Below, piece after piece: positions 57,601 through 64,000 of a stretch of DNA of 64,000 nt; position 1 is the stretch's first letter; every line of letters begins with the position of its first letter. The stretch lies in contig JAUMOL010000018.1 in assembly GCA_031295385.1 (NCBI GenBank), positions 17,035-81,034 of the forward strand. The letters run 5' to 3'. The stretch comes from Collinsella sp. (lineage in GTDB: Bacteria > Actinomycetota > Coriobacteriia > Coriobacteriales > Coriobacteriaceae). The notes below the pieces were generated by a model. That model was given only the letters and a program-made list of their open reading frames with translations, was not told the origin of the DNA and ran no database searches. Position numbers and translations under genes: made by a program.

Positions 57601-58435
57601 GTATCGCTATACGCTCGGCGATGCAGAGGCGACGCAGATTTATGATGCGGCTGGCCATTACCAGTACTGTGACTCTCCGGTCATTGCTGATGCTTCTGGC
57701 AATCTCTACTACATTAATGATTCGGGCACGCTGTTTAAACTTGGAGCTGTCGAGTCTTGGACGGTTGCCTTTAACTCCAACGGCGGGTCTGCTTGCGACA
57801 CTAAGTTTGTTGCTACGGCCGATGGCAAGCTGGTCAAGCCGGCCGATCCGACGCGCGATGGCTACACTTTCGGCGGTTGGTATACCGATGAGGCTTGCAC
57901 GCAGGCGTATGACTTTAGCACGCCGGTGACGGCCGATCTGACGCTGTATGCCAAGTGGACCAAGAATGCCGTTAACCCTGGCGGTAATGGCGGCGCTGGT
58001 TCGAATGGCGGCGGCGGTTCTGGTACCGGTACTGGTTCCGGCACTGGCGCTGGCACTGGCACGGGTTCCGGCTCCGGCTCGAAGGGCGGCGCTGTCGCCC
58101 CGGGTCATAAGCCGACGACCAAGACGACGGTGTCGACCAAGACCGAGACCAAGGACAACAAGTCCGACAAGAAGGACTCCGATAAGTCCGATAAGAAGGA
58201 CGAGAAGAAGTCTGACAAGAAGTCTGACAAGAAGGACAGCAAGTCCGACAAGAAGTCCGACAAGAAGTCCGATTCCAAGTCCGATACGGGTGCTGCTTCT
58301 ACGATCACTGCTAAGAAGTCCTCTAGTGCTTCCGAGCAGGAGACTGGCACCAACCCGCTCGCTATTGTTGGCGTTGCCGCCGGCGTCATCGGTCTCGCCA
58401 TCGTTGGCGTGTTCGTGTTCACCAAACGTCGGTAG
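54641..58435 (+). CDS. Large surface protein with four DUF4430-like repeats under B12 control
   Basis: About 1264 residues. The signal peptide has a long basic lead, then GLVAFLAFAMAFGTTPAQLWA. Four DUF4430-like repeats follow at about 146-257, 269-372, 382-490 and 497-613, each with a YWxLFVNGK-type strand and a GDxVxFxY end. Residues 650-1040 form a PQQ-like beta-propeller. Then come an InlB B-repeat (DGYTFGGWYTDEAC), a Gly/Ser linker, a KSDKK-repeat stalk (about 1166-1220) and a C-terminal membrane helix ending in KRR. DUF4430 is related to the C-terminal domain of transcobalamin. Under the upstream riboswitch it is likely a corrinoid-binding surface protein (inference). The start may instead be ATG 54560. 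Confidence 0.83.
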   Translation: MDMFEDERQRVSHRRGAIARGVAKRGLVAFLAFAMAFGTTPAQLWAEGAEGIAEAVAQTATPGEDAALAGGTAEQSGAEVSDSEGAPAASAATTEAATGDEGSATGESPATSEQSSTASAGQVGSAAAAAVQTENPTETGDVAKKQVEVSFSIMGTDADGKAQTWVAPTQLKLDEGATAADAFIKLQEKTGFKAKYDPNTAYGFYLESITSPSDGRTLAYDPTTYAYWQLFVDGASSSVGASSVKLTQGQKIEFAYTAGSSSPVVKDQVAANVTVIGRDAQGKTQTWVDNAQYVVTSGSSALDLTKVALEANGIDAVAAGSFILSLKYNGVELGTPQDYSTYWQLFINGKSSDYTADNVTIHVGDTVTWFYGGWGDQLPSDSVHASVQVLGKDKDGKQQIWASTGQTSLKAGSTAKDLLEQTGLTLDAGESSWGWFLNGITSPFDGKSYGWDAATKSYWRFYVNGKFADVGAGAYKLQEGDAVTFMYGADADALPGQVLGSADVIGPDVNGNNTRWGTASNVSLPEGSTAQNLIEAVLKAKGVAYNGSQSGEYWFLNSITSPFDHKPYGWDAATNKYWHLYINGEPSLLCANQITLKSGDKVTLAYTTDNSPMPDPDKIVVDPSATTPDWDAEWAGYGNSGNGSTVTDAKTPAQASGLKWAFDWKAESGQQYANCSEPVIANGFVYIATENELIKIDSSTGKKVASAPLASKVSYTSRPIYTNGLIIVPLNGGAVQAITADKLICKWLTPGLTDLTQSSCTVVSDGEYVYVGSVDISYDENYNATYGNGSFARIKIATGEVSWQNIDPAEGYYWTGAALTDKYAIVPTSAGTLKCIDKTTGDVVSTMKLGAVANADCIADPSNGSTFYQMTHDGKLHVISLSAKGVLSEQKTVDLGLTNNLSASAVSGDNLIVGGQTATGSALVLYNLKTGKTTMVAAADGKALPAGLNGIAATPLVSVQGGKTYVYFTVNSADSKDYVNYSAGGGVYRYTLGDAEATQIYDAAGHYQYCDSPVIADASGNLYYINDSGTLFKLGAVESWTVAFNSNGGSACDTKFVATADGKLVKPADPTRDGYTFGGWYTDEACTQAYDFSTPVTADLTLYAKWTKNAVNPGGNGGAGSNGGGGSGTGTGSGTGAGTGTGSGSGSKGGAVAPGHKPTTKTTVSTKTETKDNKSDKKDSDKSDKKDEKKSDKKSDKKDSKSDKKSDKKSDSKSDTGAASTITAKKSSSASEQETGTNPLAIVGVAAGVIGLAIVGVFVFTKRR

Positions 58436-58444
58436 GTGAGGGTT

Positions 58445-59347
58445 GTGTCCAATAAATCCAAGGACGCTGACCCCAAGCAACCAGATTCCTCGTTCATTCA
58501 GTTCGACGATGCAAAGCAACAGGGCGCCGCTTCGGCGGCGTCCGCCTCTCGTCGCAAGGCGCTCCTTGGCGTTCTTGCTGCCGCGTGCACCATTCTGATC
58601 GTCGTCTCGCTGGGCTTCGTCCATCCTTCCGAGAGCGGCGCCTGGTCCATTGACTGGATCGTTCAGACCGTGACGGGGGAGAGCGTCGTCGCCAAGGACA
58701 CCAAGGGGTCTGGCTCGTCTGCCGCTTCGGGCGAGGCTAGTTCCAAGGATTCCAAATCTTCGAATGATGCAAAAGACGAGCCCAAGGGTTCGAACGACGC
58801 CAAGGACGATTCCGAGTCTTCAAACAAGGAATCGGACAAAAACTCGGATAGCAAGAAGTCCGAGGACCGGGGCGGCAAGAAGTCTGGCGATAAATCCGCT
58901 GCCCAAAATACGGGAGCCGGTGATACTTCCAATGCGTCTGGCGGTGCTTCTTCGGGCGGTGGCCAGTCGTCTGATGGAGCCTCATCCTCTAATGGTGGAA
59001 ACGCCTCCTCGGGCAGCCAAAGCGGCTCACAGGAGTCCAACTACGTTACGGTGACGGTTTCGGTCACATCGAGCGCTGTGGGCAATCCCGTGTCCTCTGG
59101 CGGCACCTTTACCTTTAACGAAGGCGCCACCGTTTACGATGCCCTGTGCGCGCTGGGCCTTTCTGTCAACTCACACGGCTCATCGTACGGCACGTATGTT
59201 TCTGCGATTGGTGGTTTGGCCGAGAAACAGTACGGCGGCACGAGCGGCTGGATGTACTCCGTCAACGGCACAACGCCCATGACGGCCTGCAGTAACTACG
59301 TTCTCTCCAATGGCGACAACGTCGTTTGGTATTACGTAACGGGCTAG
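58445..59347 (+). CDS. Membrane-anchored DUF4430 protein, second gene of the B12 operon
   Basis: 300 residues from GTG 58445, with AGGTGAGG upstream, 9 bases after the previous stop. One membrane helix lies near residues 38-58 (ALLGVLAAACTILIVVSLGF). A very long Ser/Asp/Lys-rich, low-complexity spacer (about 80-195) leads to one C-terminal DUF4430-like domain: GGTFTFNEGATVYDALCALGL, YVSAIGGLAEKQYGGTSGWMYSVNG and DNVVWYYVTG. N-terminal anchor and C-terminal ligand domain mirror its partner. It may receive the bound ligand close to the membrane. A terminator follows. Confidence 0.83.
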   Translation: MSNKSKDADPKQPDSSFIQFDDAKQQGAASAASASRRKALLGVLAAACTILIVVSLGFVHPSESGAWSIDWIVQTVTGESVVAKDTKGSGSSAASGEASSKDSKSSNDAKDEPKGSNDAKDDSESSNKESDKNSDSKKSEDRGGKKSGDKSAAQNTGAGDTSNASGGASSGGGQSSDGASSSNGGNASSGSQSGSQESNYVTVTVSVTSSAVGNPVSSGGTFTFNEGATVYDALCALGLSVNSHGSSYGTYVSAIGGLAEKQYGGTSGWMYSVNGTTPMTACSNYVLSNGDNVVWYYVTG

Positions 59348-59370
59348 AGGCCTCGACATAGCGCGCCAGA

Positions 59371-59406
59371 CGGGCGGTTCGGACCAACATCCGGACCGCC
59401 CGTTTT
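59371..59406 (+). terminator. Terminator of the DUF4430 operon
   Basis: GGGCGGTTCGGA...TCCGGACCGCCC hairpin followed by GTTTTT. Confidence 0.85.
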
Positions 59407-59450
59407 TAACGCGAATTGGACTGGGTCGCCGGGTCTCTCGGCAAACAAAA

Positions 59451-59480
59451 AACCGGTTGGAACGGGAATTCCAACCGGTT
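59451..59480 (-). terminator. Terminator of the first gtrA gene
   Basis: AACCGGTTGGAA (left) and TTCCAACCGGTT (right) pair perfectly, and a T-run follows on the minus strand. Confidence 0.8.
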
Positions 59481-59506
59481 ATACATTCAAGCAAATAGTG
59501 AATCGA

Positions 59507-59914
59507 CTACGACCGTGCGCCCTCGAGGAAGAAGCGGCGGCTGAAGTAGTTGTACCAGGTGACGAGGAACGTGGCGATGGCCTTCATGGCCTGGTAGCCG
59601 ATGCTCAAAAACGTGACGCCCACAAACATGTACAGGTCGTTGAGGCCCAGGCCGATCACCGACAGGATGGTGAAGATCGTGAACTCGCGCTTGCGGCTCA
59701 TGCCTTCGCGGTGGTCGAACACGTACTTCATGCTGAGCCAGTAGTTGACCACGACGGACGTGATAAACGAAACCGTGGTGCTCATCAAAAAGTCGAGGTG
59801 GAACAGCTCGACGAGCGCAATGAGCATGCCCCAGTCGATGCCAAAGGAGATAAGACCCACGACAGCAAACTTGAGGAACTGCTTGGTATGAGGTTGTGCC
59901 AGCGCCTTGCGCAC
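59507..59914 (-). CDS. GtrA-family membrane protein, copy 1
   Basis: 135 residues, four membrane helices in the order typical of GtrA (FLKFAVVGLISFGIDWGMLIAL near 14, MSTTVSFITSVVVNYWLSMKYVF near 43, IFTILSVIGLGLNDLYMFVG near 78, and a C-terminal helix). GtrA-type proteins are thought to help move lipid-linked sugars or to support wall polysaccharide assembly. The start is GTG 59914. The next gene on the strand is a diverged copy. Confidence 0.88.
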   Translation of the reverse strand: MRKALAQPHTKQFLKFAVVGLISFGIDWGMLIALVELFHLDFLMSTTVSFITSVVVNYWLSMKYVFDHREGMSRKREFTIFTILSVIGLGLNDLYMFVGVTFLSIGYQAMKAIATFLVTWYNYFSRRFFLEGARS

Positions 59915-60067
59915 GTAATCACATCCAATGCGTTGATGAATCGAGCAGAGGATACTTTAGAGCTTTTACAAGGGAAACGTAAGGTCTTTGCCAAGAACTA
60001 TATGAACTCGCCAAATTTTCAAGAGCTAATCCGCAAACGTTGAAAATTTGCCCGTAAACGAGCGACA

Positions 60068-60107
60068 CCCACGGACGATACTGCGCTGAGTGCGCGTCGT
60101 CCGTGGG
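60068..60107. other. Intergenic hairpin between the two gtrA genes
   Basis: Perfect 11-base arms CCCACGGACGA (60068-60078) and TCGTCCGTGGG (60097-60107) with an 18-base loop. No T-run on either side, so a weak terminator or processing hairpin. Confidence 0.5.
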
Positions 60108-60133
60108 CGCCGTAATGCTGTAGGGGTTTCGAG

Positions 60134-60529
60134 CTATTTTGTCTCGTCGCCCTCCAGGAAGATTTTTCGGGTCACAAAGTTGTAGACCATGACAAGCGCG
60201 GTGGCACAAATCTTGGCGATATTGGCCTCGAGCCCCAGACCGGCGTTGAGCGCCAGCACGATGCCGTCGTTGAGCACCAAACCGATCACGGACAGCACGA
60301 CAAAGATGATGAACTCGCGGCGGCGGCTCATGCCTTCCTTGTGCGCAAACACGTACTTCATGCTTGCGAGGTAGTTAAAGATGAGTGAGATGATAAAGCC
60401 GCTGGTGTTGGCGATTAGGATGTTGAGGCCCAGACCGTAGTGGAGCAGATTCATAATGCCAAAGTCGATAACCGTGGCAATGACACCGACGACGCCAAAT
60501 TTCATGATCTGCGCAAGGAGCTTTTGCAT
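60134..60529 (-). CDS. GtrA-family membrane protein, copy 2
   Basis: 131 residues from the ATG at 60529, in line with the length of copy 1. A TTG at 60592 would add a basic tail and is less likely. Four membrane helices (IMKFGVVGVIATVIDFGIMNLL, IANTSGFIISLIFNYLASMKYVF, IIFVVLSVIGLVLNDGIVLAL and a C-terminal helix). It shares SMKYVF..REGMSRRREF with copy 1. Probably the same function in cell-envelope polysaccharide or lipid-sugar transfer. Confidence 0.87.
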   Translation of the reverse strand: MQKLLAQIMKFGVVGVIATVIDFGIMNLLHYGLGLNILIANTSGFIISLIFNYLASMKYVFAHKEGMSRRREFIIFVVLSVIGLVLNDGIVLALNAGLGLEANIAKICATALVMVYNFVTRKIFLEGDETK

Positions 60530-60607
60530 GGTACCTGCCTTAAGCTGGCGCCGAAGCGCCGCGGGGATGACAAACTCAGCAAGTTTAGCCAATCCCCGCG
60601 GGTGGTG

Positions 60608-62524
60608 CTAGGCGCGCTCCTCGATAGCACCGTTTCTATATGCATCGAGCAGCTGGCGCAGATCCTGGATCTGGCTGCGAATCTTGGCGCCAGTATCGGT
60701 GTCGCTCACCATGCGGCGACGATCCGCTTGGTCAAAACGGTTGGTCTCGCTTTCGATGTCCACGTTGCGCGTGAGTGCCTCGGCAACCGTCGTAAAGGCC
60801 CGGTGCGACTTGAGGCGGCAGCCGCGCGAGCTCGAGATGAGCGTATAGCCGGCGATACCCGTCTTGGGATGGTAAGCGCGGCAGAAGCCGCCATCGATGA
60901 CCAGCAGCTTGCCCTCGGCGCGGATGGGCTGCTCGCCCTTGGTGGTTTTAACGGGCGTGTGGCCGTTGATGATGTGGCCGGTCGGCGAGCATGCCATGGG
61001 CGCGACGCCAAACTCGCGCATGATATCATCGCAGACCGAGGGCGACTTGGTAAGCGTAAAGTACGGGTCCATCGGCTCGACCCAGGTGCTCTTATCGGCG
61101 ATATAGGCGCGCTCAAAGGTACGCACCAGGCGTCCGCTGGCGGGTGAATTGAAGCCAATCCACAGGTACCACATCCAGTCGAGGGCATCGCGGTCGCCCA
61201 CGCGCCACGCGCGGCGGGCGATGTGGTCGCAAAAATCGAGATAATCGCGGCCAGCGTGCCAGGTGCCCAGGCAGTTCATGCTGCTGAAGGTGCCGTCTTC
61301 GTTGAGCGGCACGCAGCCATGGAACAGCAGGTTGCCGTTGGCGACCTTGTACATCGAGCCGTGGGAATAGAGGAAATCGATATGGCGATGCAGGTGATCG
61401 GCGGTGACAAACTCGGACACGAGCTTGTCGATGATGTGCTGCTCCTGGGGCGTGAGCGTATAGGGGTCCGCTGGATCGACAGTGGGGAAGTCGTTGGTCG
61501 TGAGCGGCCACACGCTGCCGTCGGCGAGCGTGACCGTGCCGGTGTCGTGGTCGATCTTGTCAAGTAACAGGCGGTCGGTCATATCGAACTCGGGGTGGCG
61601 CTGGATAATCTGGCCCTCGAGCTTAAAGAGCAGCACGTTGATGGCCTTGATCAGCGGGGTGATGGACTCACCGGCGGTGTAGGTGGCATCGGCAAAGGCG
61701 ACAAGCTCACGCAGCGAGATGCCGTAGTCGTTCTCCAGGATCTCGTAGTTGTCGTAGCGTAGGTTGTTGCGCAACACCGTGGCGATGCAGGCGGGCTCAC
61801 CGGCCGCAGCGCCCATCCACAGCAGGTCGTGGTTGCCCCACTGGATGTCGAGTGAATGGTAGGTGAGCAGACGGTCCATAATCTTGGCCGCGCCGCCGCC
61901 GCGGTCGAAGATGTCGCCCACCAGGTGCAGGTGGTCGACGGCCAGGCGCTTGATGAGCGAGGCGAGCGACTCGATAAAGTCGTCGGCGCTTGCGGTCTCC
62001 AGGATGGACTCCACGATGCGCTCGTGATAACGCACGCGGTAGTTGTTCTCATCCGGATGCGTGTGCAGCAGCTCGTCGATGATGTAGGCGTAATCGCGCG
62101 GGATGGCCTTACGCACCTTGGAGCGCGTATAGCGGCTCGAAAGCGAGCGAGCGACCATGATGAGCTGGTCAAGCATCGTCTTATACCAGGTTGGCGAGTC
62201 CTCGCGCCGGCTGCGGACCAGGTCGATCTTCTCGCGCGGGTAGTAGATGAGCGTGCACAGCTCGCCCTTTTCCTCAAAGGTGAGCGTGTCGCCAAAAATC
62301 TCGTCGACATGCTCGCGCACGACGCCCGAGCAGTTGTTGAGGATGTGCATAAAGGCTTCGTACTCACCATGCACGTCGCTCATAAAATGCTCGGTGCCCT
62401 TGGGTAGGTTGAGGATGGCCGAGAGGTTGATAATTTCGGTAAATGCGGATTGTTCGGTGGGGAACTGTCTCGACAGCAGGCGCAGATACTTGAAGTCTTG
62501 CGGGTTGCGATCGAATGCGACCAT
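60608..62524 (-). CDS. fbp: Fructose-1,6-bisphosphatase class III
   Basis: Gluconeogenic removal of the 1-phosphate, Firmicutes-type enzyme unrelated to the class I fold. 638 residues from the ATG at 62524 with GGAAGGTG upstream. Seen: the metallophosphatase motifs FMSDVHGEYEAF near residue 48, HLVGDIFDRGGGAAKIMDRL near 200, QWGNHDLLWMGAA near 225, and GHIINGHTPVKTTKGEQPIR near 510. Monocistronic. Confidence 0.95.
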   Translation of the reverse strand: MVAFDRNPQDFKYLRLLSRQFPTEQSAFTEIINLSAILNLPKGTEHFMSDVHGEYEAFMHILNNCSGVVREHVDEIFGDTLTFEEKGELCTLIYYPREKIDLVRSRREDSPTWYKTMLDQLIMVARSLSSRYTRSKVRKAIPRDYAYIIDELLHTHPDENNYRVRYHERIVESILETASADDFIESLASLIKRLAVDHLHLVGDIFDRGGGAAKIMDRLLTYHSLDIQWGNHDLLWMGAAAGEPACIATVLRNNLRYDNYEILENDYGISLRELVAFADATYTAGESITPLIKAINVLLFKLEGQIIQRHPEFDMTDRLLLDKIDHDTGTVTLADGSVWPLTTNDFPTVDPADPYTLTPQEQHIIDKLVSEFVTADHLHRHIDFLYSHGSMYKVANGNLLFHGCVPLNEDGTFSSMNCLGTWHAGRDYLDFCDHIARRAWRVGDRDALDWMWYLWIGFNSPASGRLVRTFERAYIADKSTWVEPMDPYFTLTKSPSVCDDIMREFGVAPMACSPTGHIINGHTPVKTTKGEQPIRAEGKLLVIDGGFCRAYHPKTGIAGYTLISSSRGCRLKSHRAFTTVAEALTRNVDIESETNRFDQADRRRMVSDTDTGAKIRSQIQDLRQLLDAYRNGAIEERA

Positions 62525-62844
62525 GAAACACCTTCCGATGGGGCTGGTAAAACTGATAAACAGCGTCAAACGTTTATCAGTATGCGCCGCTTTTGTTTCG
62601 ATTTTGCGCCAGCGGCTGAATTGTCGGCTGAATGGTTTGGTAAATCGATTTAGTGAAGGTAGATGTGTTGGTTGGGTGGAGACGACAGAGGGTGTTTTCT
62701 CAGATATTTTTGCGTGGGGCCGGTGGAGACGATGGTGGTAAAGATGTTCACTATTTTTGGTTCGATTTGGTAAATAGTGGACATATGTACCGCATGTAGG
62801 CTCACTGTGCGATAATTTGCGCAGCAATGAGTAAGGAGCCTCAT
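62525..62844. other. Divergent intergenic region between fbp and degV
   Basis: 320 bases, low in GC, with no gene. It must contain both promoters; a run of T-rich sequence near 62700 is visible but no clear operator. Confidence 0.4.
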
Positions 62845-63735
62845 ATGAGTGATTTTGTCCTGACCTGTGAATCCGCCGCCGACCGACCCCGTGAGTTCTT
62901 TGAATCGCGCAATATTCCCGTCGCGTATTTTCATTACGAGATCGACGATGTTGTCTATACGGACGATCTGTATCAGTCGATTACGCCGGACAAGTTTTTT
63001 GCCCAGATTGCCGCGGGCGCCATGCCCAAGACGTCTCAGGTGAGCGTGGGTGAGTACGAGGAGTTTTGGGAGCCGTTTGTTGCCGAGGGTAAAGACGTGC
63101 TGCACCTGACGTTGTCGTCGGGTATTTCGGGCACGTATGGATCGGCCTGCGTCGCGGCGCAGATGCTTGCGGATCGCTATCCCGAGGGCGGCAAGGTGCG
63201 CGTCATCGATTCGCTGGGGGCGTCTTCGGGCTTTGGTCTGTTGCTGGAATATGCCGCCGATGTGCGCGATAGCGGGGCTTCACTCGACGAGACGGCCGCT
63301 TGGATTGAGGAGCACAAACTCAACCTGCACCACTGGTTCTTCTCGACCGATCTGTCGAGCTACCTACGAGGCGGTCGCATTTCGGCTGCGAGCGCGATCA
63401 TTGGCACGGCGCTTAAGATTTGCCCGCTTATGACGGTCGATTGCGAAGGTAAGCTGTCGCCGCGTGAGAAGATTCGCACCAAGAAGCGCGCGATTTCCGA
63501 GATGGCTAAGACCATGATGGCACACGTGCAGGGCGGTACGGATTATTCGGGTAAGTGCATCATGTCGCACTCGGCGTGCCGCGAGGATGCCGAGGCAGTT
63601 GCGGCGCTGATTGAGGAACAGGTTCCGCAGCTTAAAGGCAAGATTGAGATCAATGACATCGGTACTCTGATTGGCTCGCATACCGGACCCGGTACGGTGG
63701 CGCTCTTCTTTATGGGCGACAAGCGCGTGGATTAA
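62845..63735 (+). CDS. DegV-family fatty-acid-binding protein
   Basis: 296 residues from the ATG at 62845, preceded by AAGGAG; the ATG at 62827 has no site. DegV/FakB-type fold: FVLTCESAADRP at the N-terminus, TSQVSVGEYEEF, LTLSSGISGTYGSA with the Ser/Thr that holds a fatty acid, and SHTGPGTVALFFMG at the end. FakB proteins deliver fatty acids to the FakA kinase. No FakA is nearby, so its partner is elsewhere. Confidence 0.9.
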   Translation: MSDFVLTCESAADRPREFFESRNIPVAYFHYEIDDVVYTDDLYQSITPDKFFAQIAAGAMPKTSQVSVGEYEEFWEPFVAEGKDVLHLTLSSGISGTYGSACVAAQMLADRYPEGGKVRVIDSLGASSGFGLLLEYAADVRDSGASLDETAAWIEEHKLNLHHWFFSTDLSSYLRGGRISAASAIIGTALKICPLMTVDCEGKLSPREKIRTKKRAISEMAKTMMAHVQGGTDYSGKCIMSHSACREDAEAVAALIEEQVPQLKGKIEINDIGTLIGSHTGPGTVALFFMGDKRVD

Positions 63736-63833
63736 TTTGCCCCATCACGTCGCTGCATGATTGCTCAAACGAAAACGGCCCGCCTCACGTTTGTGTGAAC
63801 TGCGCCCCAAATCTTGGACGCCCTAAATAGCGA

Positions 63834-64000
63834 CTAGGCCGCGAGGGCCTGATTCCGGTACTCCTCCGGGGTCAGGCCCTTCAATCTTACCTGCCTCCGG
63901 CTCGTGTTCCAGTGGACTATGTATTCCTCCAGGTCGCGTTTGAAATCCTCGAACGTCTTCCACTCGCGGCCCCTGTAGAACTCGTCCTTGACGTGGCCGA
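63834..64000 (-). mobile_element. IS3-family element, 3' end of transposase (continues past window)
   Basis: The minus strand encodes the C-terminal end of an IS3-type OrfB integrase: GHVKDEFYRGREWKTFEDF, then EEYIVHWNTSRRQVRLKG and LTPEEYRNQALAA-stop at 63834. This is the rve region with the TS.RR...L...TPEEYR ending. The inverted repeat end lies near 63796 (TGAACTGCGCCCC), so the element begins about 60 bases after degV and may shorten that gene's terminator. Confidence 0.85.

Noticed and set aside
56402..58624. 740-residue minus-strand frame over the DUF4430 gene
   Set aside because: Low-complexity antisense of the repeat and linker coding region; no start site or family.

Overview
The window is a 64 kb piece of a high-GC bacterial chromosome with a strict-anaerobe gene set: superoxide reductase, formate-tetrahydrofolate ligase, class III fructose-1,6-bisphosphatase, DegV and C69 dipeptidase. 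Protein style, gene order and the type of repeats fit the Coriobacteriia (Actinomycetota), most likely Collinsella or a close relative from the gut. This is a judgement from sequence character; no database was searched.

Layout. 1-28.7 kb is mostly housekeeping: mnmA (cut by the window edge), cysK divergent from an Rrf2 regulator, a YerC/TrpR-type regulator, addB-addA, dnaE, a SWIM-SNF2 helicase, superoxide reductase, an NAD-synthetase-like pseudoenzyme, ruvC-ruvA-ruvB, fhs, a membrane protein, a CDF metal exporter and a zinc-ribbon protein. 28.7-43.9 kb is accessory DNA of visibly lower GC. It holds a type I restriction-modification locus (hsdR-hsdM-hsdS on the minus strand) with a convergent recombinase gene, a second hsdS and a silent third hsdS piece. 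All of these are joined by four copies of an inverted recombination site. Next come a separate methylase-specificity fusion with three operator-like palindromes, a degenerate type I-E-like CRISPR remnant, an orphan HicB, an ADP-ribosylglycohydrolase, a YhcG-type nuclease and two paralogous small PH-like proteins. 43.9-48.2 kb encodes surface proteins: a Tat-exported PI-PLC-like protein and two paralogous lipoproteins.

48.5-64 kb returns to core genes: fchA-folD, a 225-bp MITE-like element, a C69 dipeptidase, a small acidic protein with an ABC1/UbiB kinase, a cobalamin riboswitch followed by two DUF4430-type surface proteins, two GtrA proteins, fbp, degV and the end of an IS3-family element.

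Main results. (1) The hsd locus is an invertible specificity switch. The operon copy of hsdS is now a half-length gene, and one inversion between two 27-bp identical inverted repeats would rebuild a full hsdS there. (2) A B12 riboswitch drives a large exported protein with four DUF4430-like repeats plus a second membrane-anchored one, which suggests a cell-surface corrinoid-capture system. (3) A full-length NadE homologue has lost the catalytic residues of both its domains. (4) FolD lacks the cyclohydrolase Lys and Gln and sits directly after fchA, which could supply that step. With fhs elsewhere in the window, this gives a complete formate-to-methylene-THF route split over three proteins.
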